Notes under the pieces: model-generated
The model's database searches: none
The model's input: the letters and a program-made list of their open reading frames with translations, nothing else
Told to the model about the DNA's origin: nothing
In this document: positions 36,501 through 46,845 of the stretch, piece after piece
Numbering within the stretch: the first letter of the stretch is position 1
How the letters are laid out: every line of letters starts with the position of its first letter
Translations under genes and position numbers: made by a program
DNA from: Turnera subulata
Lineage: Eukaryota > Streptophyta > Magnoliopsida > Malpighiales > Passifloraceae
Length of the DNA stretch: 64,000 bases
Assembly (NCBI GenBank): GCA_028386065.3
Contig: JAKUCV010002172.1
Coordinates: 223,338-287,337, forward strand
Direction: 5' to 3'

Positions 36501-37317
36501 ATCCAATCACAACTAGGTTTGAGGTGTAGGCGGCATTTGTCGTCGTCACGTTTGCTTCTTCCTCACCCGACCTTGTCGCTCGCCATTGTCGGCTGAGTGG
36601 GCGTGGTGGGATGCCAAGCGCATCTCGTTCTCGCATTGATGACCCTCGCTGCTGTTGTTGGGGTGTCCGTCGCCACTACACCTTCTCTGGCCACGACAAC
36701 CTTGTCTGCCGTTTTTCTGTGGACTGCTCCTGTGGGAGCTCCTTGGATATGGTGCCAGCGACGGATTATATTGTGAGAAGAAAAAAAATGAAACCTTATG
36801 GTTTTTACTTAACTCCCCACATACGTCTAATGTGTGTGACAAATAAACAAAGTAGAAATGTTGCTGAGAAGGATAAACCGTCTAAATGAGTTGAGCCATG
36901 AGTAGGGTCGCGTAATTCATTTCCGAGCCAAGCAAAAGCCATATGGGGTCATGCGCATTTGGGTTGTTTTTTCCTTTTTTTTTGGGGCTTTTGTTGGCCT
37001 ACATGCAATTTTATTTAAATAGTCACACGGACAGAAAATATGCTTTGTGACATGATTTCTGTAGAATGTTTGACTTATAGTAACGCGCAACATGAGAATA
37101 TGTGCATGACGCACTATACTTTTTGTCAAAATTTTGACATGCAAACACTTTGAATGTTAATTGGTTTGACATTGGAAAATGAAATGTTAAATAGTGTAAC
37201 ATTGAATAAGAAAATATTAATTTATTTAACATGCTTATGTTATGCTATTAATTTGCTTAACACACAACTTTATACTTAACAATTACGTTGTATGAAGCAT
37301 AACTAAAATACTTAGCT
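33519..37317. other. AT-rich intergenic DNA
   Basis: About 3.8 kb with only short, compositionally poor open frames. A GC-richer patch at 36330-36780 stands out from the surroundings and has open frames on both strands, but I recognise no protein in it. It could be a captured or decayed gene fragment. Confidence 0.45.
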
Positions 37318-37398
37318 TAGTTAATTAATTAGGAAATTTTCATTATGTATTTAACTATAGGACGACAATTGGAAATATAGTGAGCTTTTGACTCATGG

Positions 37399-39745
37399 TG
37401 TAATGCCTAAATTTTTTTTTTTTTTGCCCTCATGAAAGGTTACTAGAATTTTGGTCAAGGGAATTTATTTTTTCCTAAATTTATTGACGTCATTGCAAAT
37501 GAAATTGCAATTTTAAGTTGGGAATAATTCCACAATTAATTCGCTTGTGAATCAAAATGTTGTAAGGTATGAAACACACTACTTGATGTAGTGTCATCCA
37601 AACAATGTAGTTTTGCGTAGGCTAAAAAGTGAAACACGACATGGAACGTCTTATTGCCAAGCAATTAACCAAAGGAGGAGGGATGATAAAACATTGTCTT
37701 TACAAATAAAAAAATGGGGCCGCTTTGACATGATCCAAACATAGGGTTCCCTACCCGAGTATAAAACCCATTCTTTCTTTCCACCTCCCATTTTCATTCT
37801 ACACTTCTCCCGTAGCCACACAAAGAAAAAAGAAAAAAAATACTTTTAAAATACCTTCCCATTTTCACTCTTTCCCTCTCACCCGATTCTCCTGTTTTCC
37901 TCTCATTTCTCCCTTCCTCTTCTTCTTTCTAGTCGTAGCATGATTAGCGCCTGAAGGCAGTAAGTTCATGGTGGGCAAATCAAACCAGCAGTGAAGGAGA
38001 CGGATGCCGACGGCGACAAAACCGAGTGGCTTGAGTTTGGATGATTTAGTGTCATGTCTCGTTGAATCGAGTCGGTGCGGTGGAGGATTCTAGTTTGGTT
38101 TTTGTAGAAAATTTTGCTAGTAAGTTTTGAATTGCCAAACGGTAAATTTGGTTTACAATAATACAATGACATTGAATTAAAAACTAAAGAAAAATAAATA
38201 ATTCTACTATGGAGTTGTTACGCGGTAGCGCCGCATAGGAGGCAGGGTACCCTTCAGAAGATGTGATGATAAAAAAAGAGATTATAGAGACGGTGCCTTG
38301 GGGATTAGATGGATGTGTCCCTTGGTTAATTTAGTTACTGAGAGCATCCCTAAAAAATGTGTCGTCTTGGGGAAAGTGGGTGTACTCCTCGGTTATTTAT
38401 ACATAGTTTTGGTATGCACTGAGTGCACCCCTTAGAGAGCCATCGGCCACTTGAGGTAGGGGTGAGCAAAATGACCGAACAACCCGGATTACCCGATGTC
38501 CGGACCGAATTGTGCATAATTTGGACTGTATCTAAACCAAATTAAAAATTAGGGTTTGGTCTGGACATGACCAAATTGGCATAATAATTTGGTACGGGCA
38601 GCCCCGGAGAAATTTGGACAGACCAAATACCCAAATGGGCTTTTATACAAAACGACGTTCTATGTTAAGGGAGGGATTAAAAAATAAAGCAAAAGAAAGA
38701 GGACAGTAGCCCCCTCGAGTGGACCTGAACAAACCCTCAAATCTAATCCCAGAAACCTAATTCGTATTTCCCCACTCTCGGTCTCTCTCTCTTCCCCTAG
38801 TCTTCTTCGAGAGCACGGGCAATGGTGACTCGAGCACGGTGTGACGACGGTTATTTTTATCCGAGCTCCGCCGCCTCTGAGACGTCCAGTTTGATTCCTC
38901 CGTTATCGGGTCATAAGGATTTATGTTGGGCAATTGGGCATGTATAACTTCAATTCGGATTTATGAATTTGCTGGATTTCCTTCTTTTTTTACAGAGTTT
39001 TTTTTTCTGTTATTTTGCAATTTGGGCAATTTGGGCAAAGGATGTCCGGACCAAAATAGTTCGGTCTATTTGGTATTTGGACAATTTGAGTTTGGACATT
39101 GGTACGGACACCCTTAGAGCAATTTGGTTAGCCCAAAGACCAAACCAAATTAAGGGTTTCTGAACCAAATTGCCCAAATGCTCTCCCCTAACTTGAGGTA
39201 TTTCGGTGATTATTTATTACTCGGAATCTACCCCTTCCAAGATTGACGCACACAGTAGAGGGCCCTGAACAATGTGTTAATATGAATAAAAAGAGTCGGG
39301 TTAGCACATGATAACCATGATCGGGACTTTGTGACATGATGTGTTTGTTATGCTTCGGTGTATTTATGGTTGATTTCTACACGTGTATACTCTAGTTTCC
39401 TAACTTCTTTACACAGATTAGCTGATCCTTGGTCAGGAGTGCATAATAGCAAGTGGTGGTATTTTCCTCTTACTCGGTTTGGAACCGTAGAGTCTACATT
39501 CGTTTATCTCTCATGTCTATGACTTTTGTTAAAATTGTTATTATTCCGCTGCATTTTTGTTGGGTGTATTGTTGCATCATTGATTTATATGGAATTGAGG
39601 TGGCCGATTTTGGCGGTACATGAATATGATTATTTTTTAGGTGGATTATGATGCCATTGTTATTGTGTTTGTATCCCGGGTTTTGAAAGATGTCATTTGG
39701 ATTTTTCGTTTATTATATTTTAACTAGATTTGTTATTTAGGATAT
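37399..39745 (+). repeat. element G 5' LTR (with hAT insertion)
   Basis: Matches 42127-43708 except for the 734-bp hAT element plus its 8-bp duplication. A TATA box (TATAAAA, 37760-37766) is followed by a TC-rich leader. The last bases of the LTR and the first part of the primer site are deleted: the sequence jumps from TTTAGGATA to GTGGAGTAGGCTG. Confidence 0.85.
38457..39190. mobile_element. hAT-type non-autonomous element 1
   Basis: Terminal inverted repeats TAGGGGTGAGCA and TAGGGGAGAGCA (reverse complement of the right end), 734 bp, with a perfect 8-bp target duplication ACTTGAGG (38449-38456 and 39191-39198). G's 3' LTR keeps the empty site (ACTTGAGA at 43216-43223). Subterminal regions are rich in TTTGG and GGACC words on opposite strands, as is common in hAT elements. 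No transposase is encoded. The centre (38800-38900) is GC-richer and may be captured host sequence. Confidence 0.88.
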
Positions 39746-42126
39746 AGTGGAGTAGGCTGTAGGTCTCTGCGTGTGAATGTAACTACATCCGTGCTTATTC
39801 GTGCATTAATATACACCTTGTTGTCTTTGAATCATAAGACTCTTTTAATTGCATTGCATATGCATTCATGTACGAGTCTTGCTATGGATACGGTAAAGGA
39901 CACGCACTTGCTGAGGGACCCAAAGTCATTTCTGAAATGACATGATTATCATTATAGCCTAGGCTGCGACAAGGTTTTGATTAGTGGAATATCCACTATT
40001 TTATAAGAGCAGCATTAGATTCTTACTCTGCTTACGTTTCTTGTCCATGTAACAAAGTTTTAGACCATCAAAGTCTGTTTTAAGCCTTAACAGGTTGGTG
40101 GGTCTTGCACAATCAAGGAAATTTGGTGTTGTTGATGGAAGGTGCTAACATGCGATAACAGGTCTACAAGTTCCAGTGATGGAACTTGCTATACAAGTAA
40201 GAACCATCAACTTGATCAATTTTTTTATCTCCAAAGAGAAGATAAATTGTGATGTCTGTGGATGTGAGAAATTGTGAATCTTTGCTAGTTACGGTATGAT
40301 GTGACTTTTGTGGATATGAAATTTTGGATTTTGGGTGACAATACTATTGCCAATGGTGTGATGACTTGAGTTTGTGGACTCGGATTAAATGTGTTTAACA
40401 CTATATATCAAATTTTATTTACACATGGATGGTGTCCTTTTGTATTCACATGATATTTAAGGGTAACTTTGTGGGTATTGTGGCTCGTTGGATTGGTTGA
40501 TTAAAATTTTGAAGTTAGGATGAAAATTTTATGATGGGTTGGTTTCGGAGGTATTAGTTGAGGGTGTGTAAACTTTTTTATGAGCTAAGATACTAATGGT
40601 GATTGTAATAAGAAAGTGTTGATCACATTACTCTTGTTGAGGTTTAGGTTCTAATGCAAACCATCAAAAGTATAACATAACTCACCAAGGCAAGCTTGGA
40701 GACTTGAAGGATGATGTACGCCAGGGCTACGTTGGAAGTGACAATGAGGAGCATGGAAAAAATGACAAGCATGGAGATGGCATTGACGACACAACCATGC
40801 CAATGGTTCCAAACTCAAGGGCATATTCCAAGAAGCTCAAAGTTCACCTTCAGAAGCTCACTTTTAAAATCATGTCCAAGATTCAGTATCACAAGAAATT
40901 CAAGAAGAGATGGAGATCAAGCTTGGAGAGGAGCTTAAGTCAACATGAGAAACATGGGCATTATTAATTAATTAATTAGCCAACTTTGGTTATTATTTAT
41001 TTAATTGGGCTGCCTTAGGTGTTGTTATATTTAATTATTATATTGGACTTTAATTAGTTTTAGTTAGGTTTAATTTAGCCTAGTGCATTAGGAAATTGGA
41101 ATTATAAATCAAATCCACATAGGAGCTAGGGTTAATGTTCACGTGAATAGTAACCATGAGTCCATTATGTCATTGGATTTATAAAGTCCAATCCAATTAG
41201 GTTTAGGTTTTAAGGAAGGTGGCGACTTTACCTATTATAAGTAGGGAGTCTTTATGTCATTGAGAATAAAAGTTTGAGGTTTTTATTACCTTGGGTCATT
41301 GGCCATTATTATGTTGCAAGTAAGGATTTCTTTGCTTGTTTATTTTAGGGATTAAGATTACTTATCAGGTACGAATTTTTTGTGGCATTTTCAAATTTCC
41401 TTGTGCTTTCTATTTACTTTTTTGCTTAACCCAGGTGTGTTTTTAGGTGGACGGATACTGCACTAAATCTTTGGTTAATTTGATTCAAGTTTTTGGGACG
41501 ATTGATTGAAACAGAGGTGCTTCTAGTTCTGTCTAATGGTGTTGCCGTATCAGGTTCACTCATCTCTTGTGGATGTTGATAATGTATTGATCCTAAGGTT
41601 AGATTTTGTGAGCTTTTCTTGGATGATGTAAATGTTGGGAGTATGATACGGTATCTATTAGAATGACCCTGTAAAATTTGGGTTCTTTATCAGAGGAACT
41701 GTGATGTTTGTGGTAATTATGGTTTGTGATGCTTGGGTAATCTTGGGTTTATTACCTGATAATATGTGTAGGAAATTATATGTTTTTGGAAACTTTTGGT
41801 CTGAGAAGAAGAAGTGCTTTGAGGTTCGGTACATGAAATAGATTTTTGACTTTGATGTTATTGATATCAATGTAGAATGAGACTCTTCGGTTATTGTTGT
41901 GGTTGTTTGCCTCTAAGTATCAAGTTTGACTATAGTCGCTGATCGACTTTGTATGGTGGAGTTTATTCCTAGAAATGTATATGATGGTTCTAATTAGTTT
42001 CTTGTAATAAGATTGGCCTACAGTACTTCAATACCGGGTGACAACTGTTGGTGTTGGTTAAGCACTCGTTGCTTGACTCTCATATGTAAATCTCGAGGAC
42101 GAAATTACTCTTAAATGGGGTAAAAC
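39746..42126 (+). other. element G internal region, no pol; possible nested gypsy tail
   Basis: Begins with leader sequence like B's and ends with TCTCGAGGACGAAA and the purine tract AAATGGGGTAAAA. No gag or pol domains. A short open frame (40704-40967) encodes PNSRAYSKKLKVHLQKL, which faintly resembles the TRARAKKL-type segment near pol ends of some plant gypsy elements. The DNA after it (40960-41400) has a TATTATAAGTAGGGAG-like TATA region and AGAATAAAA, as in LTRs. A small nested LTR fragment is therefore possible but unproven. Confidence 0.45.
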
Positions 42127-43708
42127 TGTAACGCCCTGATTTTTTTCGTAACTTTTATTTATGAAGTAATTGGAATTATTTCCTAATTTTACCCTCATGG
42201 AAAGTTATGAGAATTTTGGTCAAGGGAATTTATTTTTTTTCTAAATTTACTAACGTTATTGCAAATGAAATTGCCATTTTAAGGTGGGAATAATTCCTTA
42301 GTTAATTTTCTTTTGAAAGAAAATTTTGTAAGGTATGAAACACACTAGTGTCATCTAAGACGACGTAGCTTTGGGGCGGCCAAACCATGAAACATGGCAT
42401 GGGACGTGTTTTGACCAAGCAATTAATGAAAGGAGGAGGGATAAGAAAACGTTGTCTTCACAAATACAAAATTGACATCGCTTTTGACACCATCCAAATT
42501 TAGGGTTCCCTACCTGGGTATAAACCCCATTCTTTCTTCCAAACTCCCATTTTCTTTCTCCACTTTCTCGTAGACGCACTGAAAAAAAAAAAGAAAAGAA
42601 AAGAAAAATTACTCCTAACTTACCTTCCCACTTTCACTCTTTTCCTCTCACCTGATTCTCTTGTCTTCCTCTCATTTCTCCAGTTGTCTTCTGCATTCTA
42701 GTCATAGTGTGATTAGCGCCTGAAGGTAGTAAGGACATAGTGGGGAAATTGAGCCAGCAGTGGAGGAGATGGATTCCGATTGCGACAAAACTAAGGCGCT
42801 CGAGTTTGGACGATCTAGTGTCGTGTCGCATTGAATCGAGTCGGTGCAGTGGAGGATTCGAGTTTTGTTTTCATAGAAAATTTAGATGGTAAGTTTTCTA
42901 TTCCAACATGGTAAATTTGGTTTTCAATATTACAATGATATTGAATTAATATTATGGAAAAATAAGTAATTCTATTTTGGAACTATTGACCGGTAGCACC
43001 GAGTGGGAGGCAGGGTACCCTTCAGGAGTTATGATGATAAAAAATGAGATTATAGAGATGTTGTCTTGGGATTAGATGGATGCGCCCCTTGGTTAGTTTA
43101 GTTACTGAGAGCATCCTTGAGAGTGGCGCCGCCTTGGGAAAAGTGGGTGTACCCCTTGGTTACATATACCTAGTTTTGGTATGCATTAAGTGCACCCCTC
43201 AAAGAGCCATCGACAACTTGAGATATTTCGGTGGTTATCTGTTTCTTGGTATCTACCCCTTCCGAGGTGTTAGTTTAGAGGGCTTGAGCCCTAGACTGGC
43301 CAGTTGCTACCGAGATTGATGCACACAATAAAGGGCCCTATACAACTTACCCCACACTTCTTTACACAGGTAAGCTGATCATTCATCAGGAGTGTATAAC
43401 AGCAGGTGGTGGTGTTTTCCTCTTACTCGATTCGGATCCATAGAGTCTGCATTCATTTCTTTCTTATATCTATGACTTATGATATAATGGTTATTATTCC
43501 ATTGTGTTTTTGTTGGTCGTAATGTGGCATCGTTGATTTTATGTGGAATTGAGGTGGCCAATTTTGGCGGTATACAAATATGATTATTTTTGAGGTGGAT
43601 TATGATGCCATTGTTATTGTGTTTATATCCCGGGTTGTGAAAGGGGTAATTTGGTTATTTCATTTATTATAGTTAACTCTATTTGTTATTTGGTATACGG
43701 GCATTTCA
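42127..43708 (+). repeat. element G 3' LTR
   Basis: 1582 bp. Starts TGTAACGCCCTG and ends GGGCATTTCA. Contains the ACGT motif GACGACGTAG near 42359, a TATA box near 42519 (TATAAA), and an uninterrupted version of the hAT 1 target. Confidence 0.88.
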
Positions 43709-43990
43709 CCAGGTTCTGCATGTGTCCATTAGCCTAGTTAATTATTACTTGGCATAATGACATGTACATATGTGAGAATGTTAAAATTGTGTCCTTATTA
43801 TGACTCTCACTCGGTCTTTATTCTTTTGTGTAAAAAAATATTAATGCTCCTACAGGTCCAATTATCGTGGAGCAGATAAAGGGTTGCAACTGAATGGCGA
43901 TAATTATAAAATCTAGAGTATGAAAATCCAATATCTGTTGGAAGAGCAAGAGGCTCTTGAGGCAATCAATCATGTCTTGAAATATTAATG
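43709..43990 (+). pseudogene. element E 5' region and gag start
   Basis: Resumes after G with TTAGCCTAGTTAATTA, matching D upstream of its gag. The gag start shows GDNYKI and KIQYLLEEQEALEAINHV, aligned to D residues about 20-47. After that D-like sequence stops abruptly, so most of gag, the protease and early integrase were deleted. Confidence 0.8.
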
Positions 43991-44049
43991 CTATTTAATC
44001 TCATTGTGGCCATTAAATATCTATTGGCCTAATTTAAAAGGACTTATGA

Positions 44050-44400
44050 TGCAAGAGGCAGATTTTATTAGTTGACTATATCCAGTACTCTTCAACAAAA
44101 TGACGTTGCAGAGAGATGAAATAGAATGCATCTTGAGATGGTGCAGGCTCAATTTTCAATTACCTTTTGGGGTCATGCACTACTAAAAACTGCCTACGTA
44201 CTTAACCGAGTGCCTACAAAATCAATTAGAACCACTCCATATGAATTGTGGTCCAGTAGACAACCTGACTTGAATGTTCTGAAACCTTAGGCTTGTGCTG
44301 CTTGTAGACATGAATCCAGTCATAAACATGGCAAATTAGGCCCAAGAGCGAGGAAAAGTATCTTCATTAGATACTCAGAGACCTAAAAGTAGTGGGAGTG
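44050..44400 (+). pseudogene. element E integrase fragment
   Basis: Integrase C-terminal half: LQQNDVAER (the Glu of the triad), FWGHALLKTAYVLNRVPTK, PYELWSSRQPDLNVL, KHGKLGPRARKSIFIRY. Stops interrupt it. The first two catalytic Asp lie in the deleted part. Confidence 0.8.
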
Positions 44401-44773
44401 TAACTGAATTTGAATCATGTGATGTCACATTCGTGGAGACTGAATTTCCTAAGAAGGGTCAATTAGGTCAAGACCTATCTTCTTTTTAGAATGAGAATAA
44501 CGGATCACTTCATTCGGGCAAAAGAATTTTAGCAGATGATGATCTTGTCTCTCATCGACAACCTCTTTCATCATCAAATGCGAATGCAAATAATCCTTTT
44601 GCTACAAGTGGGACCGACCAAATGCATCTAATTATAAGTGGGAGTGGGAATAAGATTTCTGATCTGATTGGGAGCCATATTTATCCAGATGGGAAAAATG
44701 AATTACAGTTGAGATGTGGTTCAAATGTAATGTTTCATCGTAGACAGTTTGACATTGATGGGATGAACTCTTT

Positions 44774-45445
44774 ATGATGCTCCTATACAACCATGAGCGA
44801 AGGAATGTCAAAGAGGCTCTCTCAAGTCCTTTTAAAGAAAAGATGGAAAAAAGTAATGGAAGACGAGATGGAGTCCATGTGAGTCAAAAAGTTTGGGAAC
44901 TAGTTGATCTCTCTAAAAGAGACAGAGTCATTGGGAACAAGTGGGTTCTCAAGATTAAGCTCAAGGTTGATGGCACAATTGAGAGATATAAGGCTCAATC
45001 AGTGGCGAAAGGGTATACAGAACAAGTTGGGATAGACTACAAAGAAACTATCTCACCTGTTGTATGCTTTACCTCTATTCGTCTGATTCTAGCTATGGTT
45101 GCAAATTTAGATCTAGAACTACATGAGATAGATGTAAAAACTGCCTTCCTCAATAGTGAAGAAACTTATATGGAACAACATGAGTGTTTCATCGGAAGTA
45201 TCATGAACATAAGGCTTTATAGACTTTTGAGAGAACACCGTTGTGTGTATGCCAATTGGTCTAGAAACAAGTTTCTAATTTGGACATCATATGTTGATGA
45301 CATACTTATAGCTGGAAATAATATAGAGTTCGTCAACGAGGTTAAGACCTGGTTGTCATCTCTATTTGACATGAAGGATATGGGTGAAGCTACATATATT
45401 CTTAGAGTTAAGATCTCAAAAGATCGTTCCAAGAAACTATTGTAA
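44774..45445 (+). pseudogene. element E reverse transcriptase
   Basis: 223 open residues. NVKEALSSPFKEKMEKS and KVWELVDL begin the domain; GNKWVLKIKLKVDGTIERYK and KGYTEQVGIDYKETISPVV follow; then LDLELHEIDVKTAFLN. The catalytic box YVDDILIAGNN is intact near 45290, unlike in D. About 25 residues of the fingers/palm link (the SIYGLKQ region) are missing between RLLREH and RCVYAN, so the protein would not fold normally. The element then runs into hAT 2. Confidence 0.87.
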
Positions 45446-45510
45446 GTCTCTCAAGAGAATTATATAAGAAAAGTTTAGAACGTTTTAATATGTAGAATAG
45501 TAATCCTATT

Positions 45511-46814
45511 TGGGGGTGTGCAAAACCACTGAAACGACTGTCGATCGGAAGATAGCTCCTAGAAGGTTCATCAGCTCGGCTCCATATCGAGCCACAAAAT
45601 GGCGATAGAAATGTTGGTATGGGTTGGTTGGTATGTCGGTAACCGACTCCGACACCCAATCACACATATACTTTCACAAATTAAAACAACCTCAAATCCC
45701 TCTCCATTGGCAAAATTCATAATTCTTTCTCATCTCTCTCTCCCTTGCTCAAACCTTCTCTCTCTCCCTCGCTCAAACTTCACCAGAACCACCATGCTGC
45801 CGCCGCCGCCGTCTTGTCCTCTCTTTATCATGCGTTAACAAAACCTAGTGAACCAAAAGGGGGATTCAAGTGTAAGTTTTTCTATCCCTTCATTCTTCTC
45901 CATCTTTTCTTTCATTCTTCTTCGGTTCTGCATTTTTTTCAGGTCGGTCCTTTCCTTTCTTCCTTTGTTCTTTGATTTCTTCGCCTCTCTTTCCCTTTAT
46001 TTCTCTAAATTTCAACCAATCGAGATTTTTTTGTGTATGTTGGTTGGATTTTGTGGTAGATGATGGCAATGAGGTGATGGGTTTTCGCCTCTCTTTTTCC
46101 AATTTGTAGTTTCAAAATATAGTTCTTCAAACTATCAATTGCCCGTTAATTCAGGTTAATTCGGGAATAATTCATGAAGTAAATGTTAATTTCCCCTCAT
46201 TCTCTTCTATTTTGCATTTAATCAGTCTTCCTTTTTGTTTTTTTTTATGCTATTTAAACGGAATTGAAGGGGGGATTGTGGTTCTCCAAATCAAAATTGG
46301 TCACAAGATTGTGGATTTGTAATTATATTAATGGGAGATTTGATGGGAGATTTGACCGTAATGGTTGTTGGTAGAATTTGTAATGGTATTAATAGCATTT
46401 GGTTGTAATTGCTATCAAATAGTTTCCACACTTGCTTGTAATTGCTATTAAAATTCAAAATTTTGATTTTTTCCGTTGTATTGGCAATCTATATTTAAAA
46501 CAGATTGTTGTTGGTAGAATTTGTAATTGTATTAATAGCATTTGGTTGTAATTGCTAATAAATAGTTTCCATAGTTGGTTGAAATTGCTATTAAAATTCA
46601 AAATTTTGATTTATTCTTGTTTTCTTTCATGTGTGTAGTCAGCTCGATATTGTCGGTATGTCGACCGAACCGAGTCGGTAGTAGTCGGCAAGACCTATTT
46701 TTTGGCTCGGTATGAGCCGATCGGTAGGAGGTTGGTATGAGGGTACCTTCTGTATTGTCGGTATGACCCAAAAATCGGTTCAGTATATCGTATTGTACCG
46801 ATTGCTCACCCCTA
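45511..46814. mobile_element. hAT-type non-autonomous element 2
   Basis: Ends TGGGGGTGTGCA and, as reverse complement of the right end, TAGGGGTGAGCA. 1304 bp, flanked by ATCCTATT (45503-45510) and ATCCTACT (46815-46822), an 8-bp duplication with one mismatch. Element D shows the uninterrupted site. The same TIR type as hAT 1, about 7 kb away, but the interiors differ. Inside, a segment of about 105 bp is tandemly duplicated (46364-46470 and 46505-46608; both have GTTGGTAGAATTTGTAAT and AATAGCATTTGGTTGTAATT). No transposase is encoded. Confidence 0.85.
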
Positions 46815-46845
46815 ATCCTACTGATACTCATATCAGCAAAGGCCA

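Larger units (their letters stand above)
37399..43708 (+). mobile_element. element G: non-coding LTR retrotransposon inside E's 5' region
   Basis: Two LTRs of about 1.6 kb (37399-39745 after removing hAT element 1; 42127-43708) flank 2.4 kb without gag or pol. The 3' LTR starts TGTAACGCCCTG and ends GGGCATTTCA. Flanks CATGG and CCAGG agree at only three of five bases, so the target duplication is decayed or the left edge altered. LTR start, ACGT motif, pre-PPT motif and leader (GGAGTAGGCTGTAGGTC) resemble A and B, placing G among non-autonomous relatives of chromoviruses. The surrounding DNA aligns with element D's 5' region, so G sits inside E. Confidence 0.85.

Noticed and set aside
40704..40967. 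87-residue charged frame in G's interior as a host gene
   Set aside because: Short, no recognised domain, flanked by LTR-like sequence. At best a faint gypsy-pol tail.
44774..45445. An intact stand-alone reverse transcriptase gene
   Set aside because: Although YVDD is kept, a block of the fingers/palm link is deleted, and both sides continue as broken copia sequence.
45599..46102. Short Ser/Leu/Phe-rich frames inside hAT element 2
   Set aside because: Low complexity, no transposase motif, and no support for a captured gene beyond composition.
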